A stretch of 23,211 nt of DNA, taken from positions 1 to 23,211 of the forward strand of contig CAZVAQ010000046.1 of the NCBI GenBank assembly GCA_964625145.1. Direction: 5' to 3'. The notes under the pieces were generated by a model, which saw nothing but the letters and a program-made list of their open reading frames with translations, ran no database searches and was not told where the DNA came from. The position numbers were made by a program, and so were the translations under genes. The stretch comes from CAYTRP01 sp964625145. GTDB taxonomy: Bacteria; Sumerlaeota; Sumerlaeia; SLMS01; JAHLLQ01. Shown in pieces: positions 16,180 to 23,211 of the stretch (positions are counted from its first letter, which is position 1; every line of letters starts with the position of its first letter).

Positions 16180-19077
16180 ATGCGATCACCCAGGACAGCG
16201 TTTCGCAATCTCCTGACAGACTTGGGCGAGGAGAAGCTGGCGGCGCCGGAGTGGGTGCGCGTCCTGGCGGAATCCGCACCGGATGCGCCCTCGCCCTTGG
16301 CAGCGGCAGTGGCCTCCGCGGCGGCGTTCTCCTCGTTCTTCGCCGAAACCATGGCCCGCGACAACCGGGCGCTGTCCATGGTATTGGACCCGGACCAGAT
16401 GGCAGCCGAGCGTACCCGCGCGGACTTCGTGCGCTTGCTGGAGGAGGAGTCTGCCGGTCTCGATTCGAAGGAGGATTTGCGCCGCGCCCTGAGCCGGTTG
16501 AAACGCCGTGAATTGCTGCGCATCGGCATTCGCGAGTTCGCCGGCATGCAGGACATCGTGGGCCAATGCCGCGAGCTGTCGGCGCTGGCGGAAACGGCCG
16601 TCGAGGTGGCGCTGCGCCAGTCGCTGGCGGATATGGTCAAGCGTCACGGATTGCCAAAGGGCTGCGGCGAGGAGCCGCAGAACTGTGGATTCGCCGTCGT
16701 CGCCATGGGAAAGCTGGGTGGACAGGAGCTGAACTTCTCGTCGGACCTCGACCTGCTCTACGTTTACAATGTGGAGGGGGAGACCAGTGGCCGTCGCGAT
16801 CCGCGCGGCGGTGTGCAGGGCTCGGTCACGCATCATCACTTCTACAGCGAGCTGGCGTCGGCAGTGACGCGCGCCCTGTCGGAAGCGACCACGGAAGGCA
16901 CACTGTTCCGCATTGACCTGCGCCTGCGGCCGGAAGGTTCCGGCGGCGCGGTGGCCCGCTCCATCACTGGCTACGAGGCGTACTTCGCCCAGCAGGCGCG
17001 CGCTTGGGAGAAGGTCGCCTACCTGAAGTCGCGTCCCATTGCGGGCGATGCATCTGTGGGCCGGATCTTCAGCCAAATCATCGAGGCATTCGTCTTCGAG
17101 GACAACAAGCCCGATGACCTGCTACCGGAGATCGCCCGCCTGAAGGCCCGCATCGATGCCGAGGCGCAACGCCCGAAGGACGGCCGCCATGACTTGAAGC
17201 GAGGTCCGGGCGGCATTCGCGAGATCGAGTTTCTCGCCACCGCGCAGCAGTTGTTGCACGGCGGCCACGACAAATCACTTCGCATGCGGCGCACGACGGG
17301 GGCGCTGGAGCGGCTGGCGGAAATTGGCCGGGTGAACGAGGAACTGGCGCGTCGCAAGGCGGAGACGTATTGGTTCTATCGCCGCGTGGAACACGCGCTG
17401 CAAATGGTGGAGGAGAAGCAAACGCACTTGTTGCCGGTGCCTGGTGCCGAGGCCGAGCGCCTGGCGACGGCGCTGGGTTTTGCCTCGTGGAGCGCGCTGG
17501 ACACGCGCATCAGCGAGGAACGGCAATTCATCCGCTCTGCATTCGAGGAATTCTTTGGCAGCGCAAAGCCGCGAAAGACGCAGGCGTTGGCTGATTGCCT
17601 GGAAATGGGGACACTGCCTTCCGAATTCCTGCTGGCGCCACTGCGCGAGGTGGGACTTGCAGAACCCGACGGCCTCGCTGCGTTGCGCGTGCTGGCCGTC
17701 GGCACGCGCGAGGTCGCCATTCGCTCCGAAGGGCAAAAGCGATTCGAGCAACTCCTGCCGCATCTGCTGCGCGAACTGCACCACGCGGCCATGCCCGTGG
17801 CGGCGGTGCACAACCTCACCAACTTCATGCGCGCCCATTGGTCCATCACCACGCTCTATGATCTGTTGCTGGCGCATCCACCGGTCCTGCGGCTGCTGAT
17901 CCGCATGCTCGGCTTTGGCGCGCTTCCTTCCCGATTGCTGATCGCGCATCCGGAACGATTCGACGAAATGCTGGAGACCGATGTGCTGCGGCCGCATTCT
18001 TCGCCAGCCATCTCGTTCCAGAAGCGCGTCGGCAGGATGATCGGCGACATGGAGCGCGAAGACGCCCTGCGCGCGATCCGCGAGTGGAAGGAACGCGAGG
18101 CGCTCTTCTGCTCCGCGCGGGAAATCCTCGGCATCCTGGAAGTCGACGACGCGGCGGCAAAGGTCACCGAAGTTGCAGAGGCCTGCCTCAAGGCCGTGTG
18201 CCAGGTGGTGGAGAAGCATTCGCCTCCCGGACGTCGCTGGTGCATCCTTGGCATGGGTGGATTCGGTGGAAAGCAGGTGCACATCTGCGCCGATCTGGAC
18301 ATCGCGTGTTTCGTCGAGGACGATGGCGAGGCGACTGCGCCGCGCAATGCCGCGGAGGTCTTCTTTTACTCGGTGATCAGCGCCATGTCCGCCGTGTCGC
18401 CGCATGGCGCCCTGTGGAAGATGGACGCGCGCCTGCGCCCGGAAGGAGCGAACGGACCGTTGGCCGTGACCATGGAGCGGGCCACGCGGTACTATGCAAC
18501 CGAGGCGGGAACGTGGGAACTGCAGAGCGCGACGCGCGCGCGCCTTGTGGCGGGTGACGAGGCACTGGCGCAGCAGTTGTTCGCTTCGCTTCAGGATGCC
18601 GCCCGCGAGCGATCGAAGCTGGCCACCATCGGCAATGATGTGCGAACGATGCGCGCGCGGCTGGAATCAACGCTGCGCATCCCGAGCCACGCCGAATGCG
18701 ACCTGAAGCGCAGCGCCGGCGGACTCGTCGACATCGAGTTCCTCGTGCAATACCTCCTGCTCAACAACGCCGCGTCGCTCAACGACATCATCATCCCCTG
18801 CACTGGCGAGGCGATCGGCTCCCTGGCCAAGGCGGGACTGCTGGATCCGGAAACGGCCGAGTTCGTCGAAGCGCATCGCATTCGCCTGCGTACCCTTCAG
18901 CGCACGGTGCGGCTGCTGCGAGAGACCGCGCGGGACTTCATCCCAACGGCTCCCACGGCCCGCGATGAAATCACGCGCGCCATTGCCTTCCAGGAATCTT
19001 CGCCGCGCGACCTGCTGGAGCGCCTGCCAGGGGACATGGCGCGCATGCGAGGGATCTTCGAGAAAGTGGTGGTTTGA
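16180..19077 (+). CDS. glnE: Bifunctional glutamine synthetase adenylyltransferase/deadenylylase
   Basis: GlnE adds AMP to, or removes it from, glutamine synthetase in response to PII and glutamine, switching nitrogen assimilation off or on. The 965 residues carry two nucleotidyltransferase domains. The N-terminal (deadenylylating) one has GKLGGQELNFSSDLDLLY with Asp189 and Asp191, then LRLRPEGSGG. The C-terminal (adenylylating) one has GMGGFGGKQVHICADLDIA with Asp705 and Asp707, then ARLRPEGANGPLAVT and TWELQSATRARLVAGD. The metal-binding DxD pair is present in both halves, but the second nucleotide-binding motif departs from the usual GMGKLGGxEL. I chose ATG 16180 because GAGGGA lies about seven bases upstream; the frame is open from 16087. 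No glnA or glnB gene is in the window. Confidence 0.95.
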   Translation: MRSPRTAFRNLLTDLGEEKLAAPEWVRVLAESAPDAPSPLAAAVASAAAFSSFFAETMARDNRALSMVLDPDQMAAERTRADFVRLLEEESAGLDSKEDLRRALSRLKRRELLRIGIREFAGMQDIVGQCRELSALAETAVEVALRQSLADMVKRHGLPKGCGEEPQNCGFAVVAMGKLGGQELNFSSDLDLLYVYNVEGETSGRRDPRGGVQGSVTHHHFYSELASAVTRALSEATTEGTLFRIDLRLRPEGSGGAVARSITGYEAYFAQQARAWEKVAYLKSRPIAGDASVGRIFSQIIEAFVFEDNKPDDLLPEIARLKARIDAEAQRPKDGRHDLKRGPGGIREIEFLATAQQLLHGGHDKSLRMRRTTGALERLAEIGRVNEELARRKAETYWFYRRVEHALQMVEEKQTHLLPVPGAEAERLATALGFASWSALDTRISEERQFIRSAFEEFFGSAKPRKTQALADCLEMGTLPSEFLLAPLREVGLAEPDGLAALRVLAVGTREVAIRSEGQKRFEQLLPHLLRELHHAAMPVAAVHNLTNFMRAHWSITTLYDLLLAHPPVLRLLIRMLGFGALPSRLLIAHPERFDEMLETDVLRPHSSPAISFQKRVGRMIGDMEREDALRAIREWKEREALFCSAREILGILEVDDAAAKVTEVAEACLKAVCQVVEKHSPPGRRWCILGMGGFGGKQVHICADLDIACFVEDDGEATAPRNAAEVFFYSVISAMSAVSPHGALWKMDARLRPEGANGPLAVTMERATRYYATEAGTWELQSATRARLVAGDEALAQQLFASLQDAARERSKLATIGNDVRTMRARLESTLRIPSHAECDLKRSAGGLVDIEFLVQYLLLNNAASLNDIIIPCTGEAIGSLAKAGLLDPETAEFVEAHRIRLRTLQRTVRLLRETARDFIPTAPTARDEITRAIAFQESSPRDLLERLPGDMARMRGIFEKVVV

Positions 19078-19158
19078 GGCGAAACGTGTGATCAGATGAC
19101 AAGGCCCAGGGCGTGCATAGCCGGAGGCTGTGGGGTGCGGTTGCGTCCAAACCTGCGC

Positions 19159-19806
19159 CTATCGCGCTCCAACCGCCGGGATGAACTCAACCTCGCCCAG
19201 GGCGTCGTGCACCTTGCAACGATGGGACTTCATGCGCTCGGCGGCGACGATGGCGTTGATCGATGCGATCGTGCGCTCCAGGTCCTCGTTCACCAGGACA
19301 TAGTCATAGAGCTGCGCGTAGCGGATCTCGTTGCGGGCATTCTGCAGCCGCGTCTTCATGGCCGCTTCGTCGTCAAGCCCGCGCGAGCGCAGGCGCTTCT
19401 CGAGCGTGGCGATGCTGGGCGGGAGGATGAAGATGAGGACTGTCTCCGGCCGCTCGCTCTTGAGCCTCAGGGAGCCCTGGACGTCGATGTCCAGGATGAC
19501 GTCCTCGTGCTGCTGGAGCTTCCTGTCCACCTCGCTCTTCAGCGTGCCGTAATAATTGCCATGGACCTTGGCGTACTCGATGAAGCCGTCCTGCTCGATC
19601 TGGGCCTGGAACTCCTCGGGTGTGAGGAAGAAGTAATCCTTGCCGTGCGTCTCCGAACCCCGGGCGGGGCGGGTTGTGGCGGAGATGGAATAGCTCAAGG
19701 TGGGGTCGGCTTGCAGGATGGCGCGCAGGACGGTAGACTTGCCGCCTCCGGAGGGTGCTGAGACGACGAAGATGATGCCTTTGCGGGAGAGCTGGAACTC
19801 GATCAA
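19159..19806 (-). CDS. gmk: Guanylate kinase
   Basis: Gmk phosphorylates GMP to GDP with ATP in the cytoplasm. The 215 residues show the P-loop APSGGGKST (17-25), the GMP-binding stretches SISATTRPARGSETHGKDYFF and EYAKVHGNYYGT, the conserved ILDIDVQG, and the lid-type segment EKRLRSRGLDDE. The start is TTG at 19806, with GGAAGGGG about eight bases upstream. No ATG gives a full-length enzyme. It is convergent with glnE, and no clear hairpin is seen in the 81 bases between them. On its own strand it lies 116 bases after the dockerin gene and may be read from its own promoter. Confidence 0.95.
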   Translation of the reverse strand: MIEFQLSRKGIIFVVSAPSGGGKSTVLRAILQADPTLSYSISATTRPARGSETHGKDYFFLTPEEFQAQIEQDGFIEYAKVHGNYYGTLKSEVDRKLQQHEDVILDIDVQGSLRLKSERPETVLIFILPPSIATLEKRLRSRGLDDEAAMKTRLQNARNEIRYAQLYDYVLVNEDLERTIASINAIVAAERMKSHRCKVHDALGEVEFIPAVGAR

Positions 19807-19922
19807 GACGGCGGCCCCTTCCGGATTAGGAACGACTTCCCACCAACGCCTCGCCCTACGGCCCTAGGGTGTCAACCGCCGAACGAGCAATTGGACCATT
19901 CCCGGCAGGGATGACGGGCGAA

Positions 19923-21368
19923 TCAGGGCACCGGAACCAATCCATTGACAATCCCGTCGGCCAGGTCCGCCACATCCTCCATGTCCACCGTTGCATCGGC
20001 ATTGTAGTCCCCTTCCCCCGCAATCGCGTCGCCGAACTCCACATGACGGGCCAGGGCCGTCACATCGGCGACATTGACAACGCCGTCGCCGTTGATGTCG
20101 CCCGGTGCGAGCGGAACCTCGACCTGGATTTCCGCGGCACCGATGTCGACCGCGGGTCCTGCGAGGCGGGAGAAGCCTCGCGCATCGGTCGTCACCGCAA
20201 GAAGCTGCATGTCGGTGGGTATCGTCGTCGTGCCATTGTCGATGAGTGGACTTTCCGCCAGCGGGAGCATCGTGGGCACAGGACCTCCATTGTTCGCCAG
20301 GGGACCCAGCAGCGGATTCAACGGCGAGCCGCCCGTGCCGATCCGGTTGCCGTTCACGCCTTCCAGTATCCCCTCCAGATAGCGATTCTCGCCGATCAGG
20401 TTGTGCTGGCTGGCCGGGGAGACCTCACCGTCGATGCTGACTTCGACACCTGCCTCCTCGAGGTTTCCCGCCAGGACCGTATTGACCAGGAGCGTGTTGC
20501 TGGATTCCAGCAGATAAAGCCCGCCAGAGTACCGGCCAGCCGAGTTGCCGACGATGGTGCTGTTGAAGAATCGCAAACCGCCACTTGGCCCATCCTGATA
20601 GAAAGCGCCACCGTCCCCAGCAGTGGTGTTTTGCGTGATGGTGCAGTTGATGAAAGTCGCGGTGTTGTTGACACCGCTGTTGTAGAGGATTCCTCACGCC
20701 TCGGTCGCGCTGTTGCCGAGGAAGGTGGAACTGATTGCCACGATCTCGTTGCCCGTCCCGACGAAGTTGTCCACCGCTCCACTGAACTCGGCCGTGTTGT
20801 TGGGACCGATGATGCAGCGAACGATCGTGACGGTGCCTCCATCGCGGTTGTCAATGGCGCCGCCGCCCTCCAGTTCCGTCGCGGCACCGTCATTGTCGCG
20901 CAGCACGCAATTCTCCAGAAGGAGCTGCGAGCCGCTGTTGAGGATCGCCCCGGCCTTGGAACCGGTGATCGTCATCTCCAGAAGGGCGGCTTCCGGCGAT
21001 CCCTGGAAGACGAACAGCCGCGTGCCCGTCGAGCGCACGGTGAGCTCGTCGGAGTCAGGGCCGTAGACATGGATCGGCGTTGTGATCGTCGGCAGCGGAT
21101 TGCCCACGAGAATCTCCGCAGGACCAGATTGAAACAGCGAGCCATCGAAGTAAATGCGCGATGGGGCGCCATCCGCGTTCGCGGCCATCATGGCGGACCG
21201 AAGTGTGATGTCTCCCGCGGCGGTTTGGCCCGTGCCATCTCCCGGATTCAACGCCGGCGCATCGCCCAGCGAGTTGACATAGTAGAAGACCGGGTCCTGA
21301 CCCTGGAGTGTCGCCGTCGCAGACGCGATGAGTAATGCCGCCGCACCAATCCTTAGTGAGTGTCGCAT
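19923..21368 (-). pseudogene. Secreted beta-helix protein with C-terminal dockerin, interrupted by one in-frame TGA
   Basis: Read through, this would be a 481-residue exported protein. It has a signal peptide (ALLIASATATLQGQ), a GDITLRSAMMAANA segment like the CSLREA start of polymorphic-membrane-type proteins, and repeated parallel beta-helix strands (LLLENCVLRDNDG; ATFINCTITQNTT; LRFFNSTIVGNSAG). It ends in two dockerin-type calcium loops, GDINGDGVVNVADV and GDYNADATVDMEDV. At codon 225 (20696-20694) the sequence reads ATEA-TGA-GILYNSG. Both sides are in the same frame, with no other damage. GGA to TGA is a one-base change, and AGGILYNSG would fit the repeat. GGAGAG lies seven bases before the ATG 21368. 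It could be a fresh pseudogene or a sequencing/assembly error. Confidence 0.82.
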
Positions 21369-21419
21369 GGGTCGTCTCTCCGGGAAGTTGGCAATGTATT
21401 GGTTCGAGGTGATGCCGCC

Positions 21420-23090
21420 TCAGCGGATGCCCTCCGTCGGGAAGTCATGCCGCACTTGCGGACGGATGCCAGGCATCCTGGTTTGTGAACAAGTCACGGG
21501 AGGCAGGTCCGGGTTCGCATCGGTATCATTGAATGTGTACACGCCGCCCGATGGACAGACAGGCTCGAACCGGATGTAGTGATCCGGTCCGATCAGCGTT
21601 CCAACCCAGGATCCGTCGGCAGGTGTGGTCTGCGAAGCGCCGCCGATGCCTTCAATCCCCTCCGCCACGGACGTGATGTTGTTATCCTGCATGTATTGGC
21701 CGAACTGGCGGGCGAGGTAGTATTGATTCTCGCGGCAGGCTTGTCGATGTCTTGCCTCAATGGCTCGCCCGCGCGCTTCGATGAAGTTGGGCACGGCAAT
21801 GGCGGCCATAACACCGAATGCCGCGGAGGTCGTCATCAGCCCATGGGCGCGTCCACTCTTGGGTCCGCGGCTGGTGAACAAGACACCGTCGGGTTGCTGG
21901 ACACCAACTGCCAGCGTGGAGATGGGCGCCGAAAGTTGCGAGCCGATCTCCTGAAGCGTATCGACCAGGCGCGCGGCGTTCTCTTCCCCGTCGGGTATGT
22001 TCCGGCGCGTGAACTCGATGCTGATGTCATTGATGGACTTGTTCACAAAGAGGACTGCATTGCATTCCGCCGGGAAGCCCGAACGCATCCGTTGAAACTC
22101 CGCCGAACTGGCGAGTCCTCCGCTTTCTGCCGCCAAGCGTTCCAACGCACTGGAAAGAACGGCTGGCTCCGAGGCAAAGTAGGTGAACGTCTCGTCCCGT
22201 GCGAGGCTGATACGCGGGGCGTCCTTCAGGAAATTCGGCGGCACCAGAGTCGAAATCGTCACATCGCCGGATTCTGTGGGCTCCACCGTGAACGTCTGCA
22301 TCTGCGCCCAGTTCAACAATCCATCGTGCAACGTGGTGTCGGAGGATTGCAGCGCCACAAGGTAATGAATGGCCGGATACTCGATGGGATCCTGATCGGT
22401 TCCACCTTTGCGCCAATCCTGGTCATCAGCCCAGACGGCCGCGATCATCTCGCCTTCGAGCGACTGGAGTGCCTCCTTCCACGGCACAGTCGTAAAGGCC
22501 TGAGCCATCTCGAAGCCCTGGTCAATTTGGGCGGCGCCTTCACCGGGATGAGTGATGGCCGCGATGTCATAGACGATCTGGATGGCGTTGCGCAGCGAGA
22601 GATCGGCGGAGACAAACAACTGCGTCTGCTCGGGAGCGAGGTGCAGTCCCTTGCGTGGACGCGGTTCACCACCCAAAACCATCGGCCGATCATCGAGGCG
22701 CGTGCGATCGATCGAGATGAATGACCTGTTGAGATAGCCATCGCCATCGGGAACGGAGGACGCGCCAAAGCCACGGACAGCCGAGATGCCAAGGTAATTG
22801 TAGAGGGGTCCTCCCTTCTCCAGAACCTGCCCCAGAGCATTCTGCGCTTCCGGATCGGGGGTTTGTTCTTGAAGCACCGCGAGGAATTTCTCACCGGCTT
22901 CAAAGTAGAGATCCGCAAGCCCATCCATGTCGACGTAGTTGAAAAAGACCCCACCAGCATCGAGCTTCGAGGTCACGTGGGCGTACCGGCCTTCAACGGT
23001 CGAAAGGTCCGGTTGGGCGCTGATAGTTCCAGCCGACGCGGGGAGCATCCCCAACGCAAGCGTGGAAAGAATGGCAGTTCGAAGTCTCAC
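21420..23090 (-). CDS. Exported DUF3352-like protein with a C-terminal pseudopilin-like module
   Basis: The 556 residues form an unusual fusion. A signal peptide (cut near ASA, residue 20) leads into about 390 residues resembling DUF3352-type envelope proteins, for example TFTYFASEPAVLSSALERLA and the short helical bundle after it. Residues 417-434 (TTSAAFGVMAAIAVPNFIEA) are like the hydrophobic helix of type IV pilins and pseudopilins, followed by ACRENQYYLARQFGQYM, LIGPDHYIRFEPVCPSGGVY and a last Cys at 534, the usual order in GspG/pilin-like proteins. Cys452, Cys512 and Cys534 are present. No prepilin peptidase site precedes the helix, since there is no KGFTLIE-type start. The start is GTG 23090, with GGGAGGG eight bases upstream. 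The dockerin gene follows after 51 bases and is probably co-transcribed. Confidence 0.82.
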   Translation of the reverse strand: MRLRTAILSTLALGMLPASAGTISAQPDLSTVEGRYAHVTSKLDAGGVFFNYVDMDGLADLYFEAGEKFLAVLQEQTPDPEAQNALGQVLEKGGPLYNYLGISAVRGFGASSVPDGDGYLNRSFISIDRTRLDDRPMVLGGEPRPRKGLHLAPEQTQLFVSADLSLRNAIQIVYDIAAITHPGEGAAQIDQGFEMAQAFTTVPWKEALQSLEGEMIAAVWADDQDWRKGGTDQDPIEYPAIHYLVALQSSDTTLHDGLLNWAQMQTFTVEPTESGDVTISTLVPPNFLKDAPRISLARDETFTYFASEPAVLSSALERLAAESGGLASSAEFQRMRSGFPAECNAVLFVNKSINDISIEFTRRNIPDGEENAARLVDTLQEIGSQLSAPISTLAVGVQQPDGVLFTSRGPKSGRAHGLMTTSAAFGVMAAIAVPNFIEARGRAIEARHRQACRENQYYLARQFGQYMQDNNITSVAEGIEGIGGASQTTPADGSWVGTLIGPDHYIRFEPVCPSGGVYTFNDTDANPDLPPVTCSQTRMPGIRPQVRHDFPTEGIR

Positions 23091-23112
23091 AGTTCAAACC
23101 CTCCCTTTTACG

Positions 23113-23140
23113 ATTGTAACCAAGGAAAGGGGCTGTGGAA
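23113..23140 (-). promoter_or_regulatory. Possible promoter of the 23090 gene
   Basis: On the minus strand a TACAAT lies at 23118-23113, 22 bases before the GTG start and close upstream of the GGGAGGG ribosome site. A poor -35 (TTCCAC, 23140-23135) sits 16 bases further up. The direct repeat GGTCAAT (plus-strand 23147-23153 and 23165-23171, 18 bases apart) lies just beyond and could be a regulator site. The leader would be very short, so the call is tentative. Confidence 0.35.
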
Positions 23141-23211
23141 GCCAAGGGTCAATAGGTCTTCAATGGTCAATGGGCAGGGCTAAACCGAATGAGCGCCACG
23201 AGGTTCCTCTC

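Noticed and set aside
17275..18405. 376-codon minus-strand frame inside glnE
   Set aside because: It is fully antisense to conserved GlnE domains and is His/Arg/Gln-rich.
10054..20696. TGA read as Trp or another amino acid in this organism
   Set aside because: The relic has TGA at both Trp sites, but it also has frameshifts and a deletion. glnE, pdxJ, the MFS gene and others end in TGA without readthrough homology, so decay is the simpler reading.
19869..21335. 488-codon plus-strand frame opposite the dockerin gene
   Set aside because: It stays open across the TGA site, but its sequence is Arg-rich and featureless, while the minus strand has beta-helix repeats and dockerin loops.
19923..21368. 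Dockerin as evidence of a cellulosome
   Set aside because: No cohesin, scaffoldin or glycoside hydrolase is in the window. Dockerins also occur widely in secreted proteins of non-cellulolytic bacteria.
21579..22724. 381-codon plus-strand frame opposite the pseudopilin chimera
   Set aside because: It has no motifs, and the opposite strand has a signal peptide, a pilin-like helix and a strong ribosome site.

Overview
The window is GC-rich bacterial chromosome with dense genes on both strands, and it contains no integrase, transposase, CRISPR array or clear phage genes. Housekeeping genes (purB, pdxJ, glnE, gmk, a tRNA-Gly) alternate with genes for exported proteins: a lipoprotein M16 peptidase, proteins of the tail-fibre/S74 type, a beta-helix protein with a dockerin, and a protein ending in a pseudopilin-like module. 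This mix points to a Gram-negative, environmental, probably poorly cultured lineage in or near the Planctomycetota/Lentisphaerota/Sumerlaeota range. That placement is my inference; no rRNA or marker phylogeny is available here.

Layout. 1-478: no convincing gene, with an 11-G run. 479-1894 (+): exported metallophosphoesterase. 2003-2272 (-): small exported protein, separated from its convergent neighbour by a perfect 12-bp inverted repeat. 2792-2865 (-): tRNA-Gly(GCC) followed by its own intrinsic terminator. 2956-3720 (-): membrane protein, divergent from purB (3893-5188, +). purB and the M16 lipoprotein peptidase (5388-8315, -) converge on a GC-rich hairpin, next to a patch of 9-bp-period repeats. 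8478-9788 (-): unrecognised 436-residue protein. 10054-13166 (+): three tandem relatives of a tail-fibre/S74 surface protein. The first is a heavily decayed relic, the second has lost its middle and is frameshifted, and the third is intact. 13239-13757 (+): small membrane protein. 13711-16053 (-): apparent operon pdxJ, MFS exporter (GTGA overlap with pdxJ), small Cys-rich protein. 16180-19077 (+): glnE. 19159-19806 (-): gmk. 19923-23090 (-): a GTG-started gene joining a DUF3352-like domain to a pseudopilin-like C-terminus, then a beta-helix/dockerin gene interrupted by one in-frame TGA.

How the genes relate. The core genes serve purine nucleotide synthesis (purB, gmk), vitamin B6 (pdxJ) and nitrogen control (glnE), with no sign of one shared pathway. 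The accessory parts are two cell-surface loci. The first is the S74 fibre array, with one live copy beside two dead ones. The second is the pseudopilin-chimera plus dockerin pair. These two loci, not a defence or mobile system, are where the unusual biology lies. I found no clearly new multi-gene system.
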